From CAJCJE01 sp036494465 (GTDB lineage: Bacteria; Actinomycetota; Actinomycetes; Mycobacteriales; Pseudonocardiaceae), in the NCBI GenBank assembly GCA_036494465.1, contig DASXOJ010000008.1, forward strand, positions 33,082-97,081: a stretch of DNA of 64,000 bases, given 5' to 3'. The notes under the pieces were generated by a model. It worked only from the letters and a program-made list of their open reading frames with translations. It ran no database searches and had not been told where the DNA came from. How positions within the stretch are numbered: position 1 is the stretch's first letter; every line of letters starts with the position of its first letter. Shown piece by piece: positions 17,098-25,643 of this stretch. Position numbers and translations under genes: made by a program.

Positions 17098-17957
17098 CCG
17101 ACCGGGCGCAGCCGCACCACGGTTCCCGGCCTGACCTGCGCCAACGTCGCCAGCTCCGAAGTAGGCACGACGCCGACCACCGGGTAGCCCCCGGTGGTCG
17201 GATGGTCGGCGAGGAACACCACCGGCCGACCGTTGGCGGGCACCTGCACCGCGCCGGTCACCACCGGTTCGCTCGGCAACTCCAGGCCCGCGTACGGCGC
17301 GGCGCGGCGCAGCGCGGGTCCGGTCAGGCGCAGCCCGATCCGGTTGCTCTCCGGCGACACCCGCCACGTTCCCGCGCGCAGTTGCGCGGCGGGCTCGTCG
17401 AACCAGTCCTCGCGCGGCCCCAGCAACACCGACAACGTCAACTCGGCAGGCAACGCGGACGCCGCCAACTGGTCGGCGCCGGCGGCGATCCCGCGCGGCT
17501 CACCCAGCGGCACCACGTCACCAGCGCGGACCTGTGCAGGGCCGATCCCGGACAGCACGTCCGTCGAGCGGCTGCCCAACTCGGCGTCGACCGCGACGCC
17601 GCCGTTCACCGCGAGATAGTTGCGCAGCCCGTCGGTGGGTTGCGCAAGGGTCAGTTCGTCCCCAATGGACAGATGTATGGGTGTGTGCGTACCGCGCTGC
17701 CGACCGTCCACAGTGATCGATGCGCTCGGTCCGGTCACCGCTACGAAGCACGGCGACTCCGCGCGCAGCCGCAGCCCGCCGAGCAGAATCTCCAGCCCTG
17801 CCAACGATTCCGCGTTGCCGACCAAGCGATTCGCCAACCGCAGTGCTGGTGCGTCCAACGCGCCCGACGGCGGCACGCCGAGATGCGCGAAGCCAGGGCG
17901 TCCCAGGTCCTGCACCAGAACCTGTGGCCCGGTGGCGACGATCGTGACCGTCCTCAT
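17094..17957 (-). CDS. pxpC: 5-oxoprolinase subunit C (biotin-dependent carboxylase-like domain)
   Basis: A 287-residue AHS2/KipA-type protein (VLVQDLGRPGFAHLGVPPSG at the start, NYLAVNGGVAV, ESNRIGLRL, GYPVVGVV). With PxpA and PxpB it hydrolyses 5-oxoproline to glutamate using ATP. The ATG at 17957 overlaps the pxpB stop (ATGA); longer frames upstream are inside pxpB. The gene ends four bases inside the convergent pabC. No pxpA is present in the window. Confidence 0.9.
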   Translation of the reverse strand: MRTVTIVATGPQVLVQDLGRPGFAHLGVPPSGALDAPALRLANRLVGNAESLAGLEILLGGLRLRAESPCFVAVTGPSASITVDGRQRGTHTPIHLSIGDELTLAQPTDGLRNYLAVNGGVAVDAELGSRSTDVLSGIGPAQVRAGDVVPLGEPRGIAAGADQLAASALPAELTLSVLLGPREDWFDEPAAQLRAGTWRVSPESNRIGLRLTGPALRRAAPYAGLELPSEPVVTGAVQVPANGRPVVFLADHPTTGGYPVVGVVPTSELATLAQVRPGTVVRLRPVG

Positions 17958-18577
17958 GCGCGCGCCTCGAACCGCACCCGGTCGCCTGGGGTCAGCAGGG
18001 CGGGCCGGTCCCGGTGGGAGTCGAACAGCACCGCGTCGGTCCGTCCGATCAACCGCCAACCGCCGGGGGACGAACGCGGATACGCGCCGGTGAACTCGCC
18101 CGCGATCCCCACCGAACCGGCGGGCACCCTGGTGCGCGGCTGGTCCAGCCGCGGTTGGCGCAACGCGTCCGGCAACCCGACCAGGTAACCGAAACCCGGC
18201 GCGAACCCGGAGAACGCGACGGAATACTCGACGCCGCTGTGCAATGCGGCAACCTCGGCGACGCCGACCCCTGCGGTCTCCGCGACCAGCGCGAGATCCG
18301 GTCCGTCGTAGTGGACCGGCAACACCACTTCGCGCGAATCCCGGCCGACCGCCGCGTTCAGGTCGACTCCGGTCAGTACGTCGCGCAACGCGGCCAACCC
18401 GCCCGAACCGGGGCGCACCGCGGCGAGCACGGTTCGCGCGGCAGGTACCAGTTCGGCGAGATCCGGCAATCGGCCCTCCCGCGCCGCATCGGCCAACGCC
18501 GCCCGCACGGCGTCCACCTCATCAAGCGAGTCGACCTCGATCAACACCGCGTCAGACCCGCACCGCCGCAGCCGCAC
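17954..18577 (-). CDS. pxpB: 5-oxoprolinase subunit B (AHS1/KipI domain)
   Basis: A 207-residue AHS1-domain protein with the family blocks VVLPVHYDGPDL, YSVAFSGFAPGFGYLVGLP and RVPAGSVGIAGEFTGAYP. It works with PxpC, to which it is coupled by ATGA overlap, in cleaving 5-oxoproline, a damage product of glutamate and glutamine. It starts just upstream of the divergent sigma factor gene. Confidence 0.9.
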   Translation of the reverse strand: MRLRRCGSDAVLIEVDSLDEVDAVRAALADAAREGRLPDLAELVPAARTVLAAVRPGSGGLAALRDVLTGVDLNAAVGRDSREVVLPVHYDGPDLALVAETAGVGVAEVAALHSGVEYSVAFSGFAPGFGYLVGLPDALRQPRLDQPRTRVPAGSVGIAGEFTGAYPRSSPGGWRLIGRTDAVLFDSHRDRPALLTPGDRVRFEARA

Positions 18578-18610
18578 CCCGAAAGCTTAGTGCTCTGTCA
18601 TGATGACCTG

Positions 18611-19579
18611 GTGGTCGCGCGTGCCCAGCCCAGTTCGCTGGCGGTGCGCCTCGAGTCGCTGCGCGGCCCGCTGACCGGGTACTGCTACCGGATCCTCGGC
18701 GCCGCCAGTGACGTGGAGGACGCCGTCCAGGAGACGATGCTGCGCGCGTTCCGGGCGCTGGAGCGCTACGACCCGGACCGGGCCGCGTTCTCCACCTGGG
18801 TGCACAAGATCGCGACGAACGTCTGCCTGGACATGGTGCGCGGCGCGCGGCGACGGGCGTTGCCGTGGGACATGGGGCCCGCGTCGGCCAGCCCGGACAT
18901 CGGTATCCCGCTGGCGCCCGAGCACTGGGTCGAGCCGCTGGCCGACTCCCGGCTGGCCGCGACCGAGGACCCCGCGCTGCTCGTCCTCCGGCACGAGACG
19001 CTGCGCCTGGCCTTCATCGCCGCGCTGCAGTGGCTGCCACCCCGGCAGCGCGTGGTGCTGGTGTTGCGCGACGTCCTGGAGTTCACGGCCGGGGAAGCCG
19101 CCGAGGTCATGGATGTGTCGGTGGCCGCTGCGAACAGCGCGTTGCAGCGTGCCAGGGCCAAGCTGGCCGAACACCGGCCGAGCCCGGCCGACCTGCCCGA
19201 TGTGGCGCAACGTGATCTTCTCCGGCGCTACATGGACGCCTTCCACACCCACGACGTGCCCGCGCTGCTCGCGGTGCTGGCCGACGACGCCAGAACCGGG
19301 ATGCCGCCGTTCCCGTGGTGGCTGGACAGTTCGGACCGGATCGCCGCGGCGATGACCTCGACCGATGCCTGTGCCAACGACCGCCTGGTGCCCGGCGAGT
19401 TGGCCAATGGCTGCTGGACGCTCGGCCAGTACCGCCCGGACGCGACCGGCACCCTGCGGCCGTTCGCGCTGCTGGTGCTCGAGTGCCGGGGCGGGCGGAT
19501 CAGCGAGACCGTGACCTACCTCGGCTATGGCGATCGTTTCGAGGAGTTCGGTCTGCCGGAAATTCTCGGCGACCGATGA
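18611..19579 (+). CDS. ECF sigma factor with C-terminal SnoaL-like domain
   Basis: About 322 residues. Sigma region 2 (GYCYRILGAASDVEDAVQ, FSTWVHKIATNVCLDMVR) and region 4 (LQWLPPRQRVVLVLRDVLEF, AEVMDVSVAAANSALQRAR) are followed by about 130 residues of SnoaL-like fold. This SigG/ECF56-like layout regulates the sigma factor through its own C-terminal domain rather than a separate anti-sigma factor, and none is seen nearby. The frame is open far upstream through pxpB; the GTG at 18611 is the first sensible start. Confidence 0.82.
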   Translation: MVARAQPSSLAVRLESLRGPLTGYCYRILGAASDVEDAVQETMLRAFRALERYDPDRAAFSTWVHKIATNVCLDMVRGARRRALPWDMGPASASPDIGIPLAPEHWVEPLADSRLAATEDPALLVLRHETLRLAFIAALQWLPPRQRVVLVLRDVLEFTAGEAAEVMDVSVAAANSALQRARAKLAEHRPSPADLPDVAQRDLLRRYMDAFHTHDVPALLAVLADDARTGMPPFPWWLDSSDRIAAAMTSTDACANDRLVPGELANGCWTLGQYRPDATGTLRPFALLVLECRGGRISETVTYLGYGDRFEEFGLPEILGDR

Positions 19580-19618
19580 GTTCAGCTCGCCCCGGTCGTA
19601 CAAGAGGCGAACTCATCG
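19574..19618 (+). terminator. Inverted repeat overlapping the sigma factor stop
   Basis: CGATGAGTTC (19574-19583) and GAACTCATCG (19609-19618) form perfect 10-base arms with a 25-base loop, between the sigma gene and the next gene on the same strand. Terminator or regulatory site. Confidence 0.45.
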
Positions 19619-19639
19619 CCGCGACCGGAAGGTTTCGCC

Positions 19640-20233
19640 ATGTCATCGACCAAGACCGACCTCACCCAGCACGTGCACGCGGAACGGGAGCGGCTGGCCG
19701 GTCTGCTCGCCGGGCTCACCGACGAGCAGTGGGACCACCCGTCGCTGTGCACGGGCTGGCGGGTGCGCGAGGTCCTCGCTCACACCACCATGCCCTTCCG
19801 GACGAACCCGGCCAAGTTCATGGTGGGCCTGGCCTCGGCGGGATTCTCCTTCAACCGGTATGCCGACCGGGCAGCGCGCAGGGACGCCGCACGGATGTCC
19901 GCGGCCGACCTGCTGGCGTCGTTGCGATCCAACATCGCCAACCCGTGGCAGCCGCCTGGTGGTGGGCTCGCCGGGGCGCTCAGTCACGACACGATCCACG
20001 GTCTGGACATCACCGAACCGCTTGGCCTGCCGGCGGCGCCGGTCGAGCGGATCGCCCTGGTGCTGGCGAATACGAACCCACGCGGCCTGGCCTTCTTCGG
20101 TGTCGATCTCACCGGCATCCAACTGCGCGGCACGGACGCCGACGTCCGGGTGGGCGAGGGAGAGCCCGTTGACCTGCCGGTCAAGGACATCCTGCTGACC
20201 ATCACCGGACGCCGCCGCACCGGGCGTGGCTGA
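19640..20233 (+). CDS. Maleylpyruvate isomerase / mycothiol-dependent DinB-fold protein
   Basis: A 197-residue helical protein with the MDMPI-type N-terminus (HVHAERERLAGLLAGLTDEQWDHPSLCTGWRVREVLAHT), in which the His of the LAHT box and a later HDTIHG motif supply metal ligands. Family members use mycothiol as cofactor or thiol partner. It follows the ECF sigma gene by 60 bases with a GGAAGG box, so it could be a target. The substrate is unknown. Confidence 0.8.
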   Translation: MSSTKTDLTQHVHAERERLAGLLAGLTDEQWDHPSLCTGWRVREVLAHTTMPFRTNPAKFMVGLASAGFSFNRYADRAARRDAARMSAADLLASLRSNIANPWQPPGGGLAGALSHDTIHGLDITEPLGLPAAPVERIALVLANTNPRGLAFFGVDLTGIQLRGTDADVRVGEGEPVDLPVKDILLTITGRRRTGRG

Positions 20234-20239
20234 CTCGGC

Positions 20240-20767
20240 TCAGCCCATCGTTTTCTGGCCGTCGATGGCCTCGCGGATGATGTCGGCGTGGCCGGAGTGC
20301 TGCGCCGTCTCCGCGACGATGTGCACCAGCACGCGCCGGGCCGACCACCGGGCGTTCGGCTGGAACCAGGGTGCCTCGGGCAGCGGGTGGTCGGCGTCGA
20401 AGTCGGGCAGGGACGCGACGAGTTCGTCGGTCCGCTTGGCCACCAGGTCGTATTCGGCGAGCAGGTCGACGAGGGTGACGTCGTCGCCCAACTGGAATCC
20501 CGACCCCCATTCGGCCAGCTGCTCGGGGGTGAAGTCGGCGAAATTGCCGATCGCCGATGGCCCTTCGACGATGAAGGACACCCACTGCCGTTCCACCTGG
20601 GTCACGTGCTTGATCAACGCGCCGAGGCTCAACTCGCTGACGGTGCTGCGCTGCCGGATCTGCTCCTCGGTCAGGTCCTTGACGGTGTGCCGGAGGAAGA
20701 ACCGCTGCTTGGTCAGCGCCTCCAGCAGGTCCGCGCGCTCGCCGGTGAGGGTCTCAGTGCTGGTCAT
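20240..20767 (-). CDS. DinB-family protein (DUF664)
   Basis: A 175-residue four-helix DinB/YfiT-like protein (LRHTVKDLTEEQIRQRSTVS, ALIKHVTQVERQW, HIVAETAQHSGHADIIRE), with the His triad expected for the metal site. Such proteins are putative thiol S-transferases using mycothiol or bacillithiol. It is divergent from a WYL regulator, a pairing common in actinobacteria that suggests control by it. It converges on the maleylpyruvate isomerase-like gene with a six-base gap. Confidence 0.82.
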   Translation of the reverse strand: MTSTETLTGERADLLEALTKQRFFLRHTVKDLTEEQIRQRSTVSELSLGALIKHVTQVERQWVSFIVEGPSAIGNFADFTPEQLAEWGSGFQLGDDVTLVDLLAEYDLVAKRTDELVASLPDFDADHPLPEAPWFQPNARWSARRVLVHIVAETAQHSGHADIIREAIDGQKTMG

Positions 20768-20860
20768 TTCTGTTGCCTTCCGGGTGAAGAGTTCCTGTTG
20801 AGAGCTACGCTATGACCCTCAGCGGCCACTTTCTGACCGCAATTCGGGGGAACCTGAAAC

Positions 20861-21829
20861 ATGGCGAACACGAGCTCGCGAACGCTGCGCCTGCTGTCGC
20901 TGTTGCAGACGCACCGCTACTGGCCAGGCCCGGAACTTGCCGACCGGCTCGGCGTTTCGGTGCGCACGCTGCGCCGCGACGTGGACCGGTTGCGCGAACT
21001 CGGCTACCCGGTCGAGGCGCAGCGCGGGGTGGACGGCGGCTACCAGCTGGCGGCGGGCGCGGCGTTGCCGCCGCTGGTGGTCGACGACGAGGAAGCGGTG
21101 GCGCTGGCGGTCGGCCTGCAGGCGGCCGCGCAGGGACCGGTGGAGGGGATCGCCGAGTCGTCGGTGCGCGTGCTGGCCAAGGTCATCCAGGTGATGCCCG
21201 CGCGGCTGCGCCGCAGGGTGGACGCGTTGCGCGCGATGACGGTGCCTGCCACGCCGGGCAGTCAGATCAGCTCTCCGGTCGACTCGAACGTGCTCACCAC
21301 GATCGCGCTGGCTTGTCGCGACGACGAGCGGATCCGGTTCGACTACGTGTCCGCGGACAGCCGGCGTACCGAGCGGCATGTGGAACCGCACCGGCTGGTC
21401 TCCCTCGGCAGGCGCTGGTACCTGGTCGCCTACGACCTCTCGCGCAACGACTGGCGCAGTTTCCGCATCGACCGGCTCAGCGATCCGCGCGGGACCGGCG
21501 CCCGATTCCGGCAGCGGCAACTGCCCGCCGACGACGCGGCCGATTTCGTCCGCAACGGTGTCGGCATGGGCACCGTGCCGATGCCGATCCGCAGCGAGGT
21601 CGTCGTGCACGCGCCCGCCGAGCACGTGCGGGCGAAAGTCGGCCGGTGGAGCACGGTCGAGGAGGTCGACGCCGACCGCTGCCGGATGGTCATGACCTCG
21701 GACAGCCTGGACTGGCCGGTGATGGCGCTCGGCACGTTGCGCGCCGATTTCGACGTGGTCAGCCCGCCCGAGCTCGTCGAGCAACTGCACGAGTGGGCGG
21801 GCCGGTTCGACCGCAGGCTCAGGGGTTGA
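20861..21829 (+). CDS. YafY-type HTH/WYL-domain transcriptional regulator
   Basis: A 322-residue regulator: N-terminal HTH_11 (LADRLGVSVRTLRRDVDRLRELGYPVEA, about residues 24-52), a central WYL domain with the name motif as RWYLVAYDLSRNDWRSFRIDRL (split here around residues 186-208), and a WCX C-terminal extension. WYL domains bind nucleic acid or small ligands. It diverges from the DinB-family gene across 93 bases and likely represses it. Its end overlaps the convergent murQ by 11 bases. Confidence 0.88.
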   Translation: MANTSSRTLRLLSLLQTHRYWPGPELADRLGVSVRTLRRDVDRLRELGYPVEAQRGVDGGYQLAAGAALPPLVVDDEEAVALAVGLQAAAQGPVEGIAESSVRVLAKVIQVMPARLRRRVDALRAMTVPATPGSQISSPVDSNVLTTIALACRDDERIRFDYVSADSRRTERHVEPHRLVSLGRRWYLVAYDLSRNDWRSFRIDRLSDPRGTGARFRQRQLPADDAADFVRNGVGMGTVPMPIRSEVVVHAPAEHVRAKVGRWSTVEEVDADRCRMVMTSDSLDWPVMALGTLRADFDVVSPPELVEQLHEWAGRFDRRLRG

Positions 21830-22730
21830 GCGATGCCAACGCGGTGCGCACGTACCCTTCGGCCTTCTCCAGGGCCGCCGCGGCGCGTTTCGGATCGGTG
21901 CCCGCGACCAGCATCACCACCGCGACCTTGAGGTCACCGTCGGCGGCGGCCAGCGCGTCGGCGCCTTCCTGTTCGCTCGCGCCGGTCGCCTCGCGCAGGA
22001 TGCGCAGCGTGCGGCCACGCAGTTTCGCGTTGGTGGCGCGCATGCTGACCATCAGGTTCGAGTAGGTCCTGCCGAAGCGCACCATGGTCGCGGTGGAGAA
22101 CGCGGTCAGCACGAGCTTCTGTGCGGTGCCCGCCTTCATCCTGGTCGACCCGGCGATCGCCTCCGGGCCGGTGTCGACCGGGATCGGCACGTCGACCTGC
22201 GAGTTCGCCGACGCACCCGGGTTGGCCGAGACCAGCGCGGTGCGCGCGCCCAGTTCCTTCGCCGTCTCCAGCGCGCCGACCACATAAGGCGTGCGCCCGG
22301 ACGCGGTCAGACCGACGACCACATCGCCCGCGTGCACATGTTCGCGCATTTCCGCCGCGCCCGCGTCGGCGTCGTCCTCGGCGTTCTCGACCGCGCGCAG
22401 CAACGCCCCGGCCCCGCCCGCATGGTGCGGCATGAACCAGTCGCCGGGGATGTTGAACGTCGGGATCAGCTCGGCGGCGTCGAGCACGGCGAGCCGGCCG
22501 GACGTGCCGGCGCCCACGTAGTGCACCCGGGGCCCGCCGCGCAGCGCGGCGACGGCGAAGTCGACCAGTCTGGCCAGTTCGGGCAGGATCGCCGCGACCG
22601 CGCCGGGCACGGTGGCGTCCTCCGCGTTGATCTTGTAGAGGATGTCCAACGTGGACAGTTGGTCGATGTCGGTCGTCGCCGGATTGCGCAGTTCCGTTGG
22701 TGAGTCGACTCGAACCATGTCCGGTGGCAT
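21819..22730 (-). CDS. murQ: N-acetylmuramic acid 6-phosphate etherase
   Basis: A 303-residue SIS-domain lyase with the MurQ signatures VHYVGAGTSGRLAVLDAAE (about residues 60-78), VVGLTASGRTPYV and STRMKAGTAQKLVL. It removes D-lactate from MurNAc 6-phosphate to give GlcNAc 6-phosphate, feeding cell-wall sugar back to metabolism. The ATG overlaps the murR stop by one base (TGATG). The nearby exported NamZ- and AmiE-like enzymes would supply MurNAc. Confidence 0.93.
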   Translation of the reverse strand: MPPDMVRVDSPTELRNPATTDIDQLSTLDILYKINAEDATVPGAVAAILPELARLVDFAVAALRGGPRVHYVGAGTSGRLAVLDAAELIPTFNIPGDWFMPHHAGGAGALLRAVENAEDDADAGAAEMREHVHAGDVVVGLTASGRTPYVVGALETAKELGARTALVSANPGASANSQVDVPIPVDTGPEAIAGSTRMKAGTAQKLVLTAFSTATMVRFGRTYSNLMVSMRATNAKLRGRTLRILREATGASEQEGADALAAADGDLKVAVVMLVAGTDPKRAAAALEKAEGYVRTALASLNP

Positions 22731-23662
22731 CACTCGCTGTCCTCCTTGGGCCGTCGACGGCCGTCCTGGCGCACTTCCAGCCTGTGTTTGCCGACCGCCG
22801 AATACGTGGTGTCGAGCGCGGCGAGCGCGGTGTCCATGTGCCGCTGGGCCACGCCGATGAAAACGCAGTCGATGACGGTCAACTGCGCGATCCGGCTCGC
22901 GGTCGCACCGGAGCGGAACGTCGTTTCCCGAGCGGCCGTGGTCAGCACGTGGTCGGCGACCTCGGTGATCGGGGAGCGGGGGAAGTTGGTGAGGGCGACG
23001 GTGGTGGCGCCGCGTTCGCGGGCTTCGCGCAGGGCTTCCACGGTGTCGGTGGTCGCGCCGGTGTGCGAGATGCCCACCGCGACGTCGCCCCTGCGCAGCA
23101 CGGCGGCGGAGGTCAGCATGATGTGCGTGTCGCTCCACGCGAAGCAGACGCGCCCTATTCTGTGCAGCTTCTGTTGCAGGTCCAGCGCGACGAAAGCGCT
23201 TGCGCCGACGCCATAGACGTCCACCCGGCCCGCGCCGGCGATGGCCTGCACGACGCGATCGAGGCTGGCCATGTTCAGTTGCTCGGCGGTCTCCTCGACC
23301 GCGCGCGCGTCCGCGAACGCGACCTTGCCGACGACCTGGCGCAGGTCGTCGGTGGGGCCGATCTCGCCGCCGAGGTCCCGGTCGAGGTCCCGGTCGCTGC
23401 GGGCCGCCGCACGCGCGGTGTCCGCGGCGAGCGCGATGCGCAGTTCCGGGTAACCGCTGACGCCGACGGCCTTGCAGAACCGGGTCACGGTCGTCTCGCT
23501 GGTACCGGCGGCGTCCGCGACCTCGGTGATGCTCCGGCGGGACACGCCCGCCGGGTCCTCCAGCACGACGTGCGCGACCCGCTGCTCGGCTCTGGCGAGC
23601 CCCGGCAGCAACGAACGGATACGGACCAGCGGGCTGGACTCGGTCGAACTGGAAGAGATCAC
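22730..23662 (-). CDS. murR: MurR/RpiR-family regulator of MurNAc catabolism
   Basis: A 310-residue regulator with an N-terminal RpiR-type helix-turn-helix (ITEVADAAGTSETTVTRFCK, about residues 45-64) and a C-terminal SIS domain (VDVYGVGASAFVALDLQQKL, GISHTGATTDTVEAL) that binds a phosphosugar, probably MurNAc 6-phosphate. It is coupled to murQ. The start GTG lies six bases after a TAAGTT -10, so the mRNA is probably leaderless. Confidence 0.87.
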   Translation of the reverse strand: MISSSSTESSPLVRIRSLLPGLARAEQRVAHVVLEDPAGVSRRSITEVADAAGTSETTVTRFCKAVGVSGYPELRIALAADTARAAARSDRDLDRDLGGEIGPTDDLRQVVGKVAFADARAVEETAEQLNMASLDRVVQAIAGAGRVDVYGVGASAFVALDLQQKLHRIGRVCFAWSDTHIMLTSAAVLRRGDVAVGISHTGATTDTVEALREARERGATTVALTNFPRSPITEVADHVLTTAARETTFRSGATASRIAQLTVIDCVFIGVAQRHMDTALAALDTTYSAVGKHRLEVRQDGRRRPKEDSE

Positions 23663-23668
23663 GTGGGA

Positions 23669-23697
23669 AACTTACTAACTGCACGGTGAGTGGTCAA
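23669..23697 (-). promoter_or_regulatory. Promoter of murR-murQ
   Basis: On the minus strand TTGACC (-35, 23692-23697) and TAAGTT (-10, 23669-23674) are separated by 17 bases and point at the murR GTG, six bases further on. This is a good housekeeping-type match. Confidence 0.6.
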
Positions 23698-23702
23698 CGA
23701 GC

Positions 23703-23739
23703 GTGACTGCCCGGCCATCCGGCGACGCCGGGCAGTCAC
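23703..23739 (-). terminator. Hairpin after the exported hydrolase gene
   Basis: GTGACTGCCCGG (23703-23714) and CCGGGCAGTCAC (23728-23739) are perfect 12-base arms. It separates the namZ-like/amiE-like unit from the murR promoter. Confidence 0.7.
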
Positions 23740-23830
23740 CAAACTCGCTGGAAAAACGTGCCATCCGGGCAAATTCCCCGACCCCGTCGACCCCATGACC
23801 CCGCCCACTCTCCGTACCCAGCTGCGCCGA

Positions 23831-25603
23831 TCAGCGCCAGCTCAGCGCCCAGTTGACCCCGGTGAACGCACCCGGGTTCCGGTTGCCGTCGAGCAGCACC
23901 CCGGACGAGTCGCTGACCCGCACGCCCGCGATGTTGACCCCGCGCCCGGTGTATTCCGGGTCGGTCACGTACTGCCAGCGCACCATCAACTTGCCAGTCG
24001 TCGTCGGCAGCATTGCGGTCACGTGCCACCAGGTCCGGTCACCACCGGAGAGCGAGGTCACCTGACCGGTCGGCGCGCCCTTCCCGGTCACCGTGATCGG
24101 CACGTTCGTCCAGGTCGTCCCGTCCGTGCTGGTTTGCAGGTAGGCGAAGTCGCTGTCCGGCTCGGTGTCGACGAAGGTGTCGTAGCTGATCTTGGCCGGG
24201 CCGCTCTTGGGCGCGACGGTCGTGGTCAGCGTCGCGGTGCTCTTGTCGCCGATGCCCGAGTACCAGGACGGCCCACCGCCCGGTGCCTTGACGGCCATGG
24301 CGTTGGCCAGCCCGTCGTCCGCGGCGACGCGCGCCGGGTTGGTCGAGCCCCAGTTGCGGGTCGGGTGCACCCGGTTGCTGAACTGCAGGGCGACCGAGCG
24401 CGACACCGGGTCGATGACGATGGTGGTTCCGGTGTACCCGGTGTGGCCCAGCGTGAAGGCGCTGTCCAACCGGCCCATGTACCAGCGCTGGTCCAGCTCG
24501 AACCCGAGACCGTGCGAGTCGCCGGGGTAGTTCTGGTTGTAGTTCTGCTCCAGCATGGTGACCGACTGCTGGCTCAGGATCCGGTGCCCCTGGTAGGTGC
24601 CGCCGTTGAGGATGGCCTGCGCCAGGATCGCCATGTCCGAGACGGTGGAGAACACACCGGCGTGGCCGGCGACGCCGCCCATGGCCCACGCGTTCTCGTC
24701 GTGCACCGAGCCCCACACCAGGCCGCGCTGCGGTTCGCCCGGCCCGAGCTCGTACTCCTCGGCCGCGATCCTCGGCTTCAGCGAGGCGGGCGGGTTGTAC
24801 ATGGTGTCCTTCATGCCCAGCGGCGCCGTGATGCCCTGGCGCACGAGCACGTCCAGCGTCTTGCCGGTGATCTGCTGCAACACCTGTTGCAGCGTCAGCA
24901 TGTTGAGGTCGGAGTAGAGGTAGGTGGTGCCCGCCGGGTACTGCGGCACGGTGTTCATGATCGCGGCGATCCGCTCCGGCATGGTGGCGTACGTCCACAG
25001 CGCCGGGCTCGGGTCAGCGGGCAGACCGGAGGTGTGCGTGAGCAGCTGCTCGATGGTGATGTCGCCCTTGCCGTTGCTGGCGAACGCGGGCAGGTAGCTG
25101 GCCACGGTCGCGTTCAGGTTCAGCTTGCCTGCCTGGATCTGTTGCACAGCAGCGATCGAGGTGAACAGCTTGGACAGCGAGGCGAGGTCGAAGATGGTGT
25201 CCGTGCGCATCGGGATCTGCTGGTCGGCGGGCAGCAGATCGCCCTGCTGGTCGGAATAGCGCAACGCGTACCCGGCCGCCTGCTTGGAGACCACGACGCC
25301 GTCGTGGATCAGCATGGTGACCTCGCCGGAGAACATCGGGTGCCCGCTGGCCTGGTTCTGCGTCCAGTTCGCTTCCTGCTGCTGCGCGGCCGCGACCACC
25401 GACGGGTCGAGCCCGACCTCCTGGGGCGTGCCGTTGCGCAAGGTTGTCCAGTCCGGCATGAAGCCGCTCTGCGGCTGGTCGAAGCGCCCGAAACTCGGCG
25501 CCGGCCAGTTCGGCGCGCTCGACGAGGCGCCGGCGGGGACCGCGCTCATCCCCGCCGCCACGGCGAGAAGTAACGCGCTGACGGCGATTCTGCGACTGGA
25601 CAT
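23831..25603 (-). CDS. Exported beta-lactamase-fold serine hydrolase (AmiE/YbbE-like) with C-terminal beta-sandwich domain
   Basis: A 590-residue secreted protein: signal peptide (residues 1-28), a class C beta-lactamase/DD-peptidase fold with the SxxK motif in LASLSKLFTS, LYSDLN for the second motif and the GHTGYTGT element, then about 130 C-terminal residues of probable jelly-roll domain. In Bacillus the YbbE/AmiE member of this fold is an N-acetylmuramyl-L-alanine amidase encoded with murQ, murR and namZ. The same company here makes that role likely but not proven; an esterase is the alternative. Confidence 0.78.
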   Translation of the reverse strand: MSSRRIAVSALLLAVAAGMSAVPAGASSSAPNWPAPSFGRFDQPQSGFMPDWTTLRNGTPQEVGLDPSVVAAAQQQEANWTQNQASGHPMFSGEVTMLIHDGVVVSKQAAGYALRYSDQQGDLLPADQQIPMRTDTIFDLASLSKLFTSIAAVQQIQAGKLNLNATVASYLPAFASNGKGDITIEQLLTHTSGLPADPSPALWTYATMPERIAAIMNTVPQYPAGTTYLYSDLNMLTLQQVLQQITGKTLDVLVRQGITAPLGMKDTMYNPPASLKPRIAAEEYELGPGEPQRGLVWGSVHDENAWAMGGVAGHAGVFSTVSDMAILAQAILNGGTYQGHRILSQQSVTMLEQNYNQNYPGDSHGLGFELDQRWYMGRLDSAFTLGHTGYTGTTIVIDPVSRSVALQFSNRVHPTRNWGSTNPARVAADDGLANAMAVKAPGGGPSWYSGIGDKSTATLTTTVAPKSGPAKISYDTFVDTEPDSDFAYLQTSTDGTTWTNVPITVTGKGAPTGQVTSLSGGDRTWWHVTAMLPTTTGKLMVRWQYVTDPEYTGRGVNIAGVRVSDSSGVLLDGNRNPGAFTGVNWALSWR

Positions 25604-25643
25604 GACCACCTCGTCTGTCTCACCTGCACAGCATGACTCAGGC

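Noticed and set aside
23690..25573. 627-codon plus-strand frame opposite the exported serine hydrolase
   Set aside because: The composition (Arg, Gly, His, Val) is that of an antisense frame and no domain is visible, while the minus strand encodes a clear beta-lactamase-fold protein.
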